Made by a program: the position numbers and the translations under genes. Under the pieces are notes generated by a model. It saw nothing but the letters and a program-made list of their open reading frames with translations. It searched no databases and was not told the origin of the DNA. Positions 12,801-23,798 of a stretch of 64,000 nt of DNA are shown piece by piece (position 1 is the stretch's first letter; each line of letters opens with the position of its first letter). Origin of the DNA: Apricaphanius iberus (Eukaryota; Chordata; Actinopteri; Cyprinodontiformes; Aphaniidae); contig JAPXFQ010002924.1 in NCBI GenBank assembly GCA_028564705.1, positions 1 through 64,000 of the forward strand, in the 5' to 3' direction.

Positions 12801-13286
12801 GCGGGCAAAGAGATAAGAAACATGTTTTTTTTGCCATCTTTTGAACTCAAGCGAGTGGCAAAGAGCAAAAGAACAAAGTCTTTTGTTGTTTAGATGAGAA
12901 GTGTGGGTGTTTTAATGTGTTAATTTTGCACTCTGTATGCACTGTCTAATTACTTTTATCTGTGCCATACAGCAGTTTTTATTTGCACTCAAGAATATGT
13001 CTACCGGCGCGTTCAAAAAGCATTTCCTCCCTTTCAAAGGAGCTTCTTTTATGTGATTTATGTACTTTCTGGTTACTACACAACAATGCATTCACCAACT
13101 GAAGTATTAAATAAGCTTAATCCATTGCTCTTCATAAAATACAATGTGTAACTAATAAGTGTGGGGAATCCAGTTTATGCACTGACATGCCGAATTATAC
13201 CTCTCCACTCTCGTATACATACTCTCCTCTGGTGCAGCCTTTTCTTCTGCTTTTTGGGGATCACTATTCTTCTTGCAGTACAGTAA
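9871..13286. other. Non-coding DNA, no gene seen
   Basis: Unique AT-rich sequence with a CT-rich low-complexity patch near 12140-12190. The frames around 10442-10765 and 12537-12728 are unremarkable. The latter follows a possible acceptor ('ctctttcctcag' ending near 12567) but lacks a convincing donor. Confidence 0.4.
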
Positions 13287-13391
13287 GAGTTTGTGTTCCT
13301 CCAGTCAAACGTGACACCTTCTGTTTGCCTCTACAAAGACAACAACCGGCGGCTCATCCTGCCCGTCTGCACTGATGTGTGGCGTTCCTAA
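13287..13391 (+). other. Candidate terminal coding exon, unidentified
   Basis: A 34-codon open frame ends at TAA 13389-13391 and reads FVFLQSNVTPSVCLYKDNN, then RRLILPVCTDVWRS-stop. Third codon positions are strongly G/C (tgc ctc tac, gac aac aac cgg cgg ctc atc ctg ccc gtc tgc), unlike the AT-rich surroundings. A pyrimidine-rich tract with 'ttcttcttgcag' lies just upstream, although the nearest AG that preserves this frame is 'tacagtaag', which is not ideal. I do not recognise the peptide. It could be the last exon of an unknown gene, a fragment of a transposon protein or chance. Confidence 0.25.
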
Positions 13392-13854
13392 CTCGATCAT
13401 GGTTGTGAACGCGGCACCTGCGATCTGAAAAGTTGTTGCCACGGTCCTGTCGAGGGGAGAGATGCTGCATTCTTTGTCTCATTTTCTTTCTCCTCAGCTC
13501 TTTTAACCTTGTTACCCAGATGTCTGTGTGTGTGCAGACAATGAGCAGCTTACCTTAGATTCAGTTTTGGAAATTGTGGTGTGAATTTTGCATTCAGTCT
13601 CCTAAATAAAACAAACAGCAATTTAAACCGAAAATAAATTAAGCTGTTCTGTGAAGGACTTAGAGGTTTATTAGAGAACATTACTGTTAGGATGTTAGAT
13701 GTTTTTTATTTATTTCTTAGTGTTCATTTTTTTATATTTTACCTTAGGATTATAGTTTGGGAATTTACAGGAGACATTTTATGAAAAAAATCACTTTTCA
13801 ATGGATTTAGGGTGTTATTGTGTGTCTCTGGTGCATATACATGCATACACTTTT

Positions 13855-13867
13855 GGGGGGGGGGGGG
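13855..13867 (+). repeat. Poly-G tract
   Basis: A run of 13 G residues following TTTT. Simple-sequence tract with no other structure. Confidence 0.9.
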
Positions 13868-14053
13868 ACATCTATGCTTGTTTGAGTTAGTTAGGGGTTT
13901 CTTAATTGACCCTGCATTCAGTCTTTGATTGAGCTGTTTAAAATCTGTCCGGCATTCTACGTCACAAGCCGGAATATTGGAATATCCACACCTCCTAAGA
14001 GCGCTGTCTCCACCCAACAGGTACAGCAGTTACCATTCAGATTAGGAGACACC

Positions 14054-14173
14054 ATGTTGAAGCTCCACGCAAAATGCTCCGTTTTTGGCTGTTCTTAAAA
14101 GCTCAAAACACTTCATCGGGTCCCAGTCGAAGAGGAGAGAAGAGCGACATGGGTTGAATCGTATTTTTCTATG
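14054..14173 (+). pseudogene. THAP-zinc-finger-like first exon with internal stop
   Basis: From ATG 14054 (context acaccATG) the frame reads MLKLHAKCSVFGCS, then a TAA stop, then KLKTLHRVPVEEERRATWV and ESYFSM. The spacing C-x4-C, followed by a 'LHRVP' basic segment and a 'W' about 12 residues on, fits the first half of a THAP domain (C-x2-4-C ... FH.FP ... W). The frame ends at ATG immediately followed by GTAAGA, a good splice donor at 14174, so this looks like a THAP exon 1. THAP domains bind DNA and occur in host regulators and P-element-like transposases. The TAA and the lack of the second C-x2-H pair argue for a dead transposon-borne exon. Assignment is by motif only. Confidence 0.45.
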
Positions 14174-14570
14174 GTAAGATGCTGCCGGTAAGCGCGGGGT
14201 TGACGGTGGACGAGCCACCTACAGAAGCAACTCAAAATTCGCAGAGGAGAGCGGAGATGTGCCACTGACAGAAGCAGCTCAAACTGTGGGCAGAAGATGG
14301 GAGACCTGCTGCTGAACTGAGCTGCTGAAAACCGGGAACAAGACAGGAGATCTGCCGCAGAAGAGCGGCATAGGTTGGCTTTATTTTTTATGGTATGATG
14401 ATGGCGGTAAGGGTGGGAAAGACTGAGGACCTTCCACCACAAAGGGGTGCACAAACTCCGGGTGGAAGACAGCAGAAGAGACGCCAATCTGAGCTACTAC
14501 AACCTGGGGAAAGACTGAAGACATGCAGCCGCACGGAGCTCAAAGAGCGGGGTCTACGCAGTGCTAAAGA
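14145..14570 (+). repeat. Degenerate tandem array (~47-bp units and ~225-bp duplication)
   Basis: A segment containing 'gaagagcgacatgggttg', 'tatttttctatggtaagatg' and 'gccggtaag' near 14147-14193 recurs as 'gaagagcggcataggttgg', 'attttttatggtatgatg' and 'ggcggtaag' near 14361-14410. Between and after these lie diverged units of about 47 bp of the type 'cagaagcagctcaaactg...gggagac', each roughly ending in a G/A-rich 'ggagat/gaagac' block. The array directly follows the THAP-like exon and contains its splice-donor region twice, so the duplication includes an exon-intron junction. Confidence 0.6.
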
Positions 14571-15388
14571 GCTGGAGTCAGAAAGATCGAGCTGGAAGGA
14601 TTTAGAGTCGGCATCTCAGGAAGATAAGAGTGCCAGGAAAGCAGTTAAATATATTCTTCTAACTTTAAGTCATTTCTTCAATAACTATTCAGAAGTATCT
14701 TGCTAAATTCTCTGAGTATCGGGTTCTCAGGAGATTCCCCTCCTATGGGAGCAGATTCTGGTTCAAACATGTATGGTTGAACTAGTCTGCTTTTCTTTTT
14801 TATGGTTGAATAATGTTTTTTGTATGGTTGAACTGCTGCAGCCATGTCCGTAACTTCCACGTAACAGTCATTATGTGAGGGGTGGGCGTGAGCAAAGATT
14901 GTAGAAACTTTGGGCGTGGCCAAGTTAACAGCAGCTCATGTAATATGTAATGAGCTGCAAAAAGCAACACAATCTGAAAAGGGCTGAAACAGAGGGTAAT
15001 AGAGGTTGGTAACAATTGTTTCCTACAAGCTATTTCCAGAAAACATAACACAACTCATAATTGTAGGCAAGATTAATGTCTCCTTTAAGGCTGCATCTTC
15101 CTTTTACATTTTCACATTTTGCCTTACCCTTAGACATTTATACATTATTGTATAAGGATTACTTCTATCCTAAATTTATTTCTCATTATATATTCATTTT
15201 CTTCTGTTACTTCTGTTATACTTGATTTCTTTTAAGATTCCTTTCCATCCAGTCTCCTCTTCTGTTCGTGCCCTGGTTTATCTTCTGTTTTCTCCCTTCC
15301 ATACAAGTTCCCTGCTCAGCTGCCAATTACCTCCACCTTCTTTCTCCCTCTCAACTGCATTCTGTTTCCCCTAATTAGCCCTCTGGTT

Positions 15389-15991
15389 TCTCTCAGGGTG
15401 TTTCTCAATGTCAAGGTGCCTTGCTTACGAGGACACTGTCCTTCCTTGGTCAAAGAAAGCGGTCCGATGGAACTGACTTGCCTCATGTGAACGCATGTGA
15501 ACACAGCTGCCGTTTTACTTTTTACTTTTTTTAAACTGTGTATATGTTGGTTAAATCAAATGTATTAGCGAGTTAGTACCTTTTAGCCACCAAAGCTGCA
15601 ACTACCAAGAAACTAAACAATCATGTATATAACTACTTTGGATCTAAAAATAATAATAATAACAATAAAAAAATAAAACAAACATTTTAGATATAAGCCC
15701 GATAGCTACAGTTATTTGACTGATATTTAAACTGGAAATATACCCCTGAAGTAGCTGCTGCCGGCTGCTACCACGCTGTATTCTGGGAAATATCTGAGAA
15801 GGCATCAAGGAACCTCGCATGTATCCTTGGTTAGTTAGCTAAAAGGCTAATAAACGGAGGACAGATTCCTCATTAGCACATGAACATTGGAACACACCGT
15901 GGCGGTCCCTGATGACGTATCTCCTAGGCAACCAGGGCGGGACCAAGGCATCAAGGTGAGGTTCCTTGGCATTGAGAAACACCCTCTGTCA
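15389..15991. mobile_element. 589-bp MITE, copy 1
   Basis: The body 15396-15984 starts GGGTGTTTCTCAATGTCAAGG and ends with CCTTGGCATTGAGAAACACCC, giving TIRs of about 20 bp with one mismatch. It is flanked by TCTCTCA and TCTGTCA, a 7-bp near-duplication compatible with hAT-type insertion (normally 8 bp). There is no coding capacity. A second partial copy in opposite orientation lies at 63098-63418, which confirms that this is a mobile family and not a chance palindrome. Confidence 0.75.
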
Positions 15992-16544
15992 CTTCTACTT
16001 CTCCTCAGTGTAATAAAGCTCTCTGGTTGTCTTTGTTCTCTGCTGGTTACTACTTGTTACCCTGTGTTTCTTTATGTCTTTCTGCGATCCCTGTCTGTTA
16101 CTTGTTTACAATTTGTCCATTAAATCGTTTACTACACTCCTTGCTGCATTTGGGTCCTCAGTCTAACAAAACATTACAATTACTGAGCTGCCAGCTTCAC
16201 GAAGACCAGGCACAGACAAAAGCAGACAGGTTAGAGGTAAATTCTGATAGTTTTAAAGCAATATCCCAAGCTTTAAGCTTCACAAAGAACATTGTTCAAT
16301 TCATCATCTGAAAATGGAAACCTACTAAGACGGTGATCTACTTGAACTGAAAAGCGAAAGTAAAGTATTAAACAAAGAAGCAGTCAAGACGCCCATGTTA
16401 ACTCGGGAGGCGCTGCAGTAATCTACTGCTCAGCTAGGAGAATCTGTTGATAGGAGAAGTATTACCGCAAATCTGCCCCAATAGAAGTTCAAATCCACCT
16501 TTAAAAGATGGGAAAGGTTTGTCAAAAAGCAATACAGGGGACTA

Positions 16545-17250
16545 AATAAACATGTGGAAGAAGGTCCTATAATCATATGAAACTAAAATAAAACTTTCTG
16601 GCCTATGTGCAAAATACCTTACATGGTGGAAAATATCCTTCTGAATGCATCCCTTTCTCTGTCAAACATAATAATGCCAGCATTATGCAATGGGGATTTT
16701 ATTTTTATTTTCTTCAGAAGGTATGAGAAAGCTGGTAAGAGCTGACTAAAAAATGAATGAAGAATGAATAAAATCCTGGAACAAAACCTATTATAAGCTG
16801 CAGAAATTGAGGTTCACCATCCAGGTGGACGACAACTCTAAACATACAGTTGCATCCACAATGTTTATTGCCCAGTCAAAGTCCAGACCTACATCCAATA
16901 GAGAATCAATAGCACCATTTGATCTGATGTTTTTCGACACTCTTTTCGATGTGGCAGCTTGAGATATTTTGGAGAGAAAAATTGGCAAAGTTTCAATCCT
17001 GCAGCTGTAGATTGTAATTGATTCTGTTTACCAGGAAGGCTGCTATAAATGCAGGTCCTGATACCGTACATCATGTTTTTACTTCACAATTATGCATATA
17101 TGCAGTATGTTGTGCACAAGAATCAAACAAACACCCCCCCACCCCCCCAAAAAAAATAAAAATAAATTAAAAAAATTAAATGTTTTGCAGAACTGTGACA
17201 AAATGCGAATGGGTTAAGGACGTATGAATACATCTGCCAGCACCTGCACA
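16545..17250 (+). pseudogene. Tc1-like transposon relic, transposase sense strand plus
   Basis: Plus-strand phrases match Tc1 transposase in order: 'tggaagaaggtcctata' (WKKVLWS region, 16552), 'ggttcaccatccaggtgg' (RFTFQQD region, 16810) and 'cccagtcaaagtccagacct' followed by 'ccaatagagaat' (PSQSPDL-PIEN, 16871-16910). The last motif precedes the third catalytic acidic residue of the DDE domain. The end 'gttttgcagaactgtgacaa' near 17182 resembles the recalled 3' terminus. Many stops and indels are present. Confidence 0.75.
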
Positions 17251-17259
17251 TGTTTTCCA

Positions 17260-18752
17260 ACAGTTACATTCCTACTTTGTTACTACCTTTGTCTGAAGTT
17301 TACTGAGAAGCAAGCGAACAGTGTGGGTGCGATGCAGCAGTAGAGTGCCAAAAGCATTTATTAGCAAGAGAAGCATCACAGCGGTGAAACATCTGCTCCC
17401 TCGTGTCCAATTCCACTGCCGGAGCACCTTGCATATGTAGCGGTGTCTCCCCTATCCTCGGCAGAAGCTGATCTGAGTGACAGTTGTTTGCAGTGCATTG
17501 GTCTGTTTTTGCTCCCCGTGGGTCTAATTTGTGCAGGCTGCTTTTGAATTGTTGCAAAGAAGATGCATGAGTGGAGCCTACTCTAGGTGGCAAGGACATC
17601 CGGGACGTCCCGTTCCTCTGTGACCTTGCTATAAGTTCTGCTACAATTTCCTTCCAAAAATCCACCAAATTTTAACCTGTTTCAGACAAATTTTGGATGG
17701 CACAGGTAAGCGAAGGTCACAAGGTGAACAGGATGAAGAAATTACATTTATGCATGTCCCAGTAAGCTTCTAAATGCAGATAATGCACAGATTGAACAAA
17801 ATAAATGTTAAAAAAATACATTCTCACGGTACATAAGAGAATAGAAACACCTCCTGTGCCCTTATTTTTAAAATGTCACTTTTTGTTTATTCTGTCGTGA
17901 CATTTGCTACAGCAGCTAATGATCTCCTGCAAAGGTTCCCGCTAAGCCACGAGTCAAAGATGCTGTTCTTTGAGGCAGAGCTCTACTTTGCAAGTACAAG
18001 ACTCTAACTGTAGTTATTTTCTCTGCAGGGGATAGGATGAATCAGCAACATCTATACTCTGTGGGGAAAAAAGTCAGACGAATGAGCAGAGACCTTTAAA
18101 GTGTCAGTTCTGGAACACAAAAAAAAAAGAAATAAAAAGACAACCTGCCAGTTTGACAAGTGAAGATGATTCACCTGCAACTTTAAAGGAAGGCAGACTA
18201 CAGAGGTTCTGCATCAAAATGTATCGTCCTCAGCCCAAGGAGAGCTCACTGTGCCTTTATGTGTAGCTGTTTTTACATCTGAACCCCCCATAGCGAAAAA
18301 AAGGGGAACTTCTCGCCTGACACCTAAGCGGTAACCGCAGGGCAATATACAACTCCCCAAGGGAGGAATTAGAAAAGTTACAGCATGCCCACTGTAAATC
18401 TTCAACTGGAATTTGAGCTGATCAAACACACAATAGAAGCAAATTTTTCCTATTTTTATTTCACAGCTGAGTTTTAGTATCTTATCTTCTTTTGCAGGGT
18501 TACATTATCACCGATGTAAATCTGTTTATTAGATTAATGGCTGCTTTCTGATCAATAGGGTTCTAAAATTTTCGATTAGATTAAAATATCCAGAATAAGA
18601 TGCAGTTTTCACACTGGATTCAAACGTTTACTAAAACTGTTACTCAGCTACCATCTTTGCAAACTTTTCACAGTAAACCACAAGTTATGATACTGATACA
18701 AATTGTGATATTGATTATCTATCCACAGTTAAATATATAAATTTTAGTAGTA
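17260..18752. other. Non-coding DNA, no gene seen
   Basis: Contains a 122-codon minus-strand frame (17300-17668) with no recognisable domain and no splice context. It is otherwise AT-rich with short homopolymers. Confidence 0.4.
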
Positions 18753-18863
18753 ATGTTCACATACTCCCGCCTCTCGCCCGTTGACAGCTGGAGATAGGCA
18801 CCAGCCCCTCCGCGACCCCTGGAGGACTAAGCGGTTCAGAAAATGGATGGATGTTCACATACT
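18753..18863 (+). mobile_element. Truncated retroposon tail with 13-bp duplication
   Basis: An 85-bp insert (18766-18850) begins CCCGCCTCTCGCCCG and ends AGAAAATGGATGG-like, the ATGG-repeat tail of a common teleost LINE/SINE 3' end. It is bounded on both sides by an identical 13-bp ATGTTCACATACT (18753-18765 and 18851-18863). The perfect duplication and the close identity to 34536-34664 indicate a relatively recent, severely 5'-truncated insertion. Confidence 0.85.
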
Positions 18864-18949
18864 AAAGTCTATTCTTTCTCTTGTCTGTCTCTGAAAAAAC
18901 ATAATTAATTATACTCTATTATAACTCTAAAAATGTTGACATAGCTACA

Positions 18950-19310
18950 TAGTGTATGAGGAATTCCTGGATTAAGGCTGTTTCAAGTCACCTCAAAATT
19001 TCTCAGTAAGATTAAAATCTGGGTTTTGACTGTTCAGAATTTTGTATAATTTAATTCTCAGTCACTCCTTGGAGGATTTACATAAAAGTTTTGGGTCACT
19101 GTCATGTTGCAGGCCTAGTTCTGCTTCACCGTTTAATCTTTTACAGTCAGTCTCACATTTTCCTTAAGAACCCTCTGATATCTGGATTACATGATAGAAG
19201 ACTGGCCAGCTCCTGCCAAACCACTATACTTCTACCTCCATGCTTTGCAGTTGGTATGAAGTTCTTCTCCCATATGGGCATATTTGGTTTATGCTAAACA
19301 TATCCACAAT
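18950..19310 (-). pseudogene. Tc1-like transposon relic
   Basis: The minus strand at about 19205-19255 reads PTAKHGGRSIVVWQELA, aligning with the Tc1 segment PTVKHGGGSVMIWACFA near the second catalytic Asp. Upstream plus-strand phrases such as 'gattaaaatctgggttttgactg' and 'gggtcactgtcatgttgca' match the recalled antisense of the same transposase. The frame is not continuous across the relic. Boundaries are approximate. Confidence 0.7.
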
Positions 19311-22300
19311 TATATCAAAAATAATTCAGTGTTAGACTTATTCACCCAAGAAACATAATCTCATTCTTATTATTTGTGGTGCAACTCACCAACAATGCTG
19401 TTAGTTGTTTTTTTTACTTTGACCATCACAAATATCTTAGCCATGTTTTATATGTTGTGCTGATGTTCAAACATTTCACCAAAAACTGAGGTTCAAAATT
19501 TATATCCAAAGGACTAGCTGACTGTGTCTATGCTTATGGTATCAATCTTTGCCCAAGAAAATGTTTGTAGAGTTGCTAGGCTAACCATTGCCTGTTTTCT
19601 CTCTATTTTAATTTGACTCCTTGAAAATTCAGCTGCTTAGTGTTTCCGTAATAGTTATAAATTGTAAGTAATATAATCTTGTGTTTAGCAGCGTGTTGTG
19701 TTGTTTCCAGTCTCTCTCACATACAACTGCCTGTGGAGCCTCTGCTGAGCATCGCCTACAATAAGGGGTTGCCTAGTTCTGAAAATGAAGGCAGTATCTG
19801 TCCAGAACTTCGAGAATTGCTGACCCTATAATATAACAAAATACGTGAAATCTAGAACCTAGAAACCTATATTCTGTTTAAACTGAGTTAAATAATTAGT
19901 ATGTGCTTCCTCCTCAAAATTTTCCCAATGGAATCTTATTGCTTTCAGGAGATAATGGACAAACACATAAAAAGACTTTAATATTGTAGGAACAACCTGT
20001 TATTTTTCAACTTACTGGTCTATTGCCAGTGGTTAAAAGAGGTCCAGAATGGCAAGAGCCTACTCATAAAAATATAATTATACGTTTCATTAAGATTCTG
20101 ACATGCTAACTAGAAGAACATATTTGAACATTTTAAAACAACCAGAATTTAAACTGCAGTGTAGCTATTTTCTTCCCATTTGGTTCATTTGTAACTGTTT
20201 TGTTTTGATTATTAAAGAGTTCAAGCTATCATCAATGAAGGGATAAACCTGGAGCTGAAAGCCAGTCAATCGCAGGTTTAACACAGCCAAAAATATGGCT
20301 ACAATTAAGTGTTCATTAGGTTAATGAACAGAAATTATAAATGTGTTTAGCAATGTTGCTAATATTGTTAAAACATGTTTTTAAAGAAGTAAATAAACCT
20401 TTTTAAAGGTGCCTGTGGTTTATATTTATTTACTTTTTTATTTATTTATTTTATTTTCTAGGTATTGTCTTTCACAGCTGTTTTTCCAATTATCTGATGT
20501 AAAACAAATCCTAAAAGGACCAGCAGGGCTCCCCATCAGTGCGAGATTATCCAATTTGCTAGCGTTAATATTGCTGTCTTTGTTGCTGAGTTCCAAGACT
20601 TTTTCCTTTTCTTTTATTTTCTTGTGCTTATATTGCACTGGATCCTCAAGTCAATTCCTGGTCCAGAGCACAAGTGCAACACTTACTGCTCCTCTTTCTA
20701 ATTTACCATAATTCACCTGCCTTTTTGTCCCTTACTAACAACTATCAATCAGAAATCAATAAACCTTCTAAAAGGAAACATGGTTCAAGTATTTACTACA
20801 AATTTCTTGTTCACTAGCTCTGGATCTCCACCGGTAACCATCACCATCCAAGTAAGGTTAAATCAGAATACACGGTGTACAAATCCAGGAAAAGTCCCCA
20901 GAGCCGCTCTAACATTATTCCTCTCCTCTCAGATTATTTCCAGTTTTGCTGCTTCTCAGAGACTTTCACACATTATTCATTTTGCACTGTATATACCTTA
21001 CCTTGACCTACCTTCACAGCTTTCAGTGGGTTCAGGCATTTGTTAAAGAAAAATCTTCCACCGTGACAACAGCAGCTTGTAAAGATTTGGTTTAGACTTA
21101 TGTGAGTTTAACTAATAGGAATGAAAGGTTGATTTAATTTTTTTTTCAAATGCATAACAATGCTTTTTTTTCAATTTAGATACCACATTTCACAATACTT
21201 TTGGGGTGTTTTGCATCCTAACATCAGCTGTTTGAGAAGGTTTATCGTTAAACTTTAACTTTTTACCTTTCATTCACATGAAGGGTACCAAAAGAAAGGT
21301 ACTATGGCAGGAAATAATTTAGTTTTCTAAAAATTAAATGAAATTGAGTCCTTAAAGGTTGTAAATGGAAAATTGTCATAAAAAAGCTACATTAAAAAAG
21401 TAATACATCCACAGGGCTTTTAGAGGGGTGCAGAATGAAGCAGAAAAATTCCCTTAAAAAAATATATTTCAATTAAAATATAATAAAATGTACATTTTAA
21501 ACAGGCACGACAATTATGTAATATATAATACATAATCCAACTATATGGTCGGCGCAGCTCGGCTCACACTGAGAAAAATTGTGGAATCAACAAGTCATGC
21601 AGCTCCTTCAATACTGTTATCCGTCTCAGGAGAGGAGTGACCGTACAAGACCAGAAACCAGAGAGGTTTTAGGTGAAGCCTACAATACATGGACACACAT
21701 AAACCATTTCTACGGCATCAAACACACACAGAAACAGCAACTTTCCTCCTGGATCGGTCAACTAGCTCACTTGCAAAATTTGCTAACGTTAGCTGTCAGT
21801 TAAACTCCTCTAAAATACATTCCTCACTGGACACAGTTCAGGTTGATCACTGGACGTATCAGCAGCAAACCAGGCAACCCAACAGATTGAATGATGTTTT
21901 TGTTATTGTAACTACAACCTAGATAATACTAGATGTCGCTATCATGCTAATGTTCCATATCCAACATTTAATTTGATATGTTTTGGCCAGAACATGGAGG
22001 GAACAGGTTTACCTGTGCATTCCCTACCCAGCCTTTCTAAACTGACACCTAAACTAGTATTCACAGATCAAGCTTATCTTTCCAGGACATCATCTTCAAT
22101 CTTCTTGATCAGGTTCTGAAGCACCGGTTCTAGCCAGTCTATAATAGGCATGAGGCAGTCCCTCAAGGCTAGAACGTCCACAATAATTAGAATTTGCTAC
22201 ATTATAAAATAAAAAAATAAAAATGATTTATTTTGTTAATGCTTCAAAAACTGTGTTGATAAAGAGGTGGCTAAGATAGGTTTATTCTCCAGTGGGAGAG

Positions 22301-22643
22301 ACAAAGCATTTATCAGGAGCTGTGATTCAATGACAGTTATTACTGTTCCAAAACTTTGAGTGAGACAAAAGGTCAAGCTGTCAGCAGATACAGAGAAATC
22401 TCTTGGGTGGAAGATATTGTATCCATTTTTTATTCTGTTCCTACAATGATTACCTCAGACTTTTTAGGACTTTTTCTGCAGAGATGTCTTATGGTAAGAC
22501 AGTCTATTACCATAAATAATAGTTTTCTTAAAATTTTTATCAGTACAAGAGCATGTTTTTATCTGTAATAAAAAAACACACACACAAAATTCTGACCAAT
22601 TTTCCCTTTTCCCTTTACATTTTTTATTTGTTAATAAAACAAC
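19311..22643. other. Non-coding DNA, no gene seen
   Basis: AT-rich with TTTA-type low complexity near 20420-20460. The open frames at 20409-20711, 20780-21046 and 21579-21803 show no domain or splice support. Confidence 0.4.
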
Positions 22644-22707
22644 TTTTGCTCTTGTTGCCCTCCAGGACTTTATCTTTGGATCTATTTTTAGACACAATAC
22701 GTCCTTA
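22644..22707 (+). repeat. Direct repeat, copy A
   Basis: Contains 'cttgttgccctccaggact' and 'ggatctatttttagacac'. The same ~63-bp sequence recurs in the same orientation at 23736-23798 with only a handful of differences. Confidence 0.8.
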
Positions 22708-22740
22708 GTTGAAGCAACTAAAATAAGTCATTTTTAGAGA

Positions 22741-22935
22741 TCTCCAGCGATCACTGGGCAAGAGCCAGACTACACACTGGAAAGGTTACCAGTCCATCAC
22801 AGTGACACATATCACAAACAACTATGCACACAAACATCGAATTTAAGGGCAATTTAGAAAACCTAATTACCTAAGAAACATGTTTTAAGACTGTGGGAGA
22901 AAGCTGGAATAGTCAGAAAGGCCCGAAAATGTGTT
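22741..22935 (-). mobile_element. Degraded tRNA-derived SINE
   Basis: Plus-strand phrases 'ccagtccatcacagtgacac', 'gggcaatttagaaaacc' and 'gactgtgggagaaagctgg' match, in the same order, the body of the much better preserved SINE at 58013-58385. The tRNA-like head is lost or unreadable. Orientation is minus, as for the intact copy. Confidence 0.65.
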
Positions 22936-22959
22936 GGGAAAACACAACTTCTATGCAGA

Positions 22960-23420
22960 AAAATCTGTATACAATCAGAAACTTCATCATATTTAATTTT
23001 TGTGATAGGTAAAGACAAGGTAAAGAATGAATTGTGAATTTTAATGAACATGACGTGTAGATGTCGAAGCTTTTTGGCAAAAAAAATAATCTGAAAAGTA
23101 TAGTGTAGTACAACATCCCCACTGTAAAACATGGTAGTCACTGCATCATTCTTTATGGATACTTTTCTTAAAAACAAGTATGGTCATTCTTGTCACAGTT
23201 CATAGGAAGACAGATATAAATAACAGAGCAATCATGGAAGAAAACCTTTAGGATGCTGCCAAAGATGTGAGACTATAGCCAGAGCTTTACCTTTTAGTAG
23301 ATGACATTAAACGTACAGCTAAAGCTACAACAAAACTGTTTAAATCAAAGTGGTTTCATTTGTGGGGAAAAAATGATAGGAACAAAGTGTCCTTTTCATT
23401 CCACTTTCCTTCGGTCCAGC
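22960..23420 (+). pseudogene. Tc1-like transposon relic
   Basis: The plus strand at about 23114-23170 reads IPTVKHGSHCIILYGYFS, aligning with IPTVKHGGGSIMLWGCFS of Tc1 transposase. Downstream, 23230-23350 gives recognisable pieces AIMEENL, DAAKDVRL and TKLFKSKW in shifted frames, matching the following transposase segment. Stops and frameshifts make it non-functional. Confidence 0.75.
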
Positions 23421-23735
23421 AGATTTAATCCCAGTAAAACACTTGTACTTTGTGGTTGTAAATGTACAACATATAAAATAGATTGAAGGGATATGATAAA
23501 TTACATGGACCTTTAGCAAAAATGTACATTTTGTGTATACATTTTAAAACTAACAGTAGTTTTTATTCATTTTAAAAAATGGGGTGTTGAAAATGTCCAG
23601 GGTATTACATTAAAATGGTTAGATTCCAATTGCTTGTTTCTTCAAGTCTTTACCGCACATGTCTGCCTGACAAATAGAATCGGTCGCATACAGATAATTA
23701 TATACATGTCTTCATGACGATAATTGGACAGTAAT

Positions 23736-23798
23736 TTTGCCCTTGTTGCCCTCCAGAACTTTATCTCTGGATCTATTTTTAGACAGAATATGTCCTTT
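23736..23798 (+). repeat. Direct repeat, copy B
   Basis: Second copy of the sequence at 22644-22707, about 1.09 kb downstream. The pair flanks the SINE and Tc1 debris. Confidence 0.8.

Noticed and set aside
14113..14487. 124-codon minus-strand open frame
   Set aside because: It is the antisense shadow of the tandem array and THAP-like exon.
17300..17668. 122-codon minus-strand open frame
   Set aside because: Mixed composition with no motif or splice context. Not supported as a gene.
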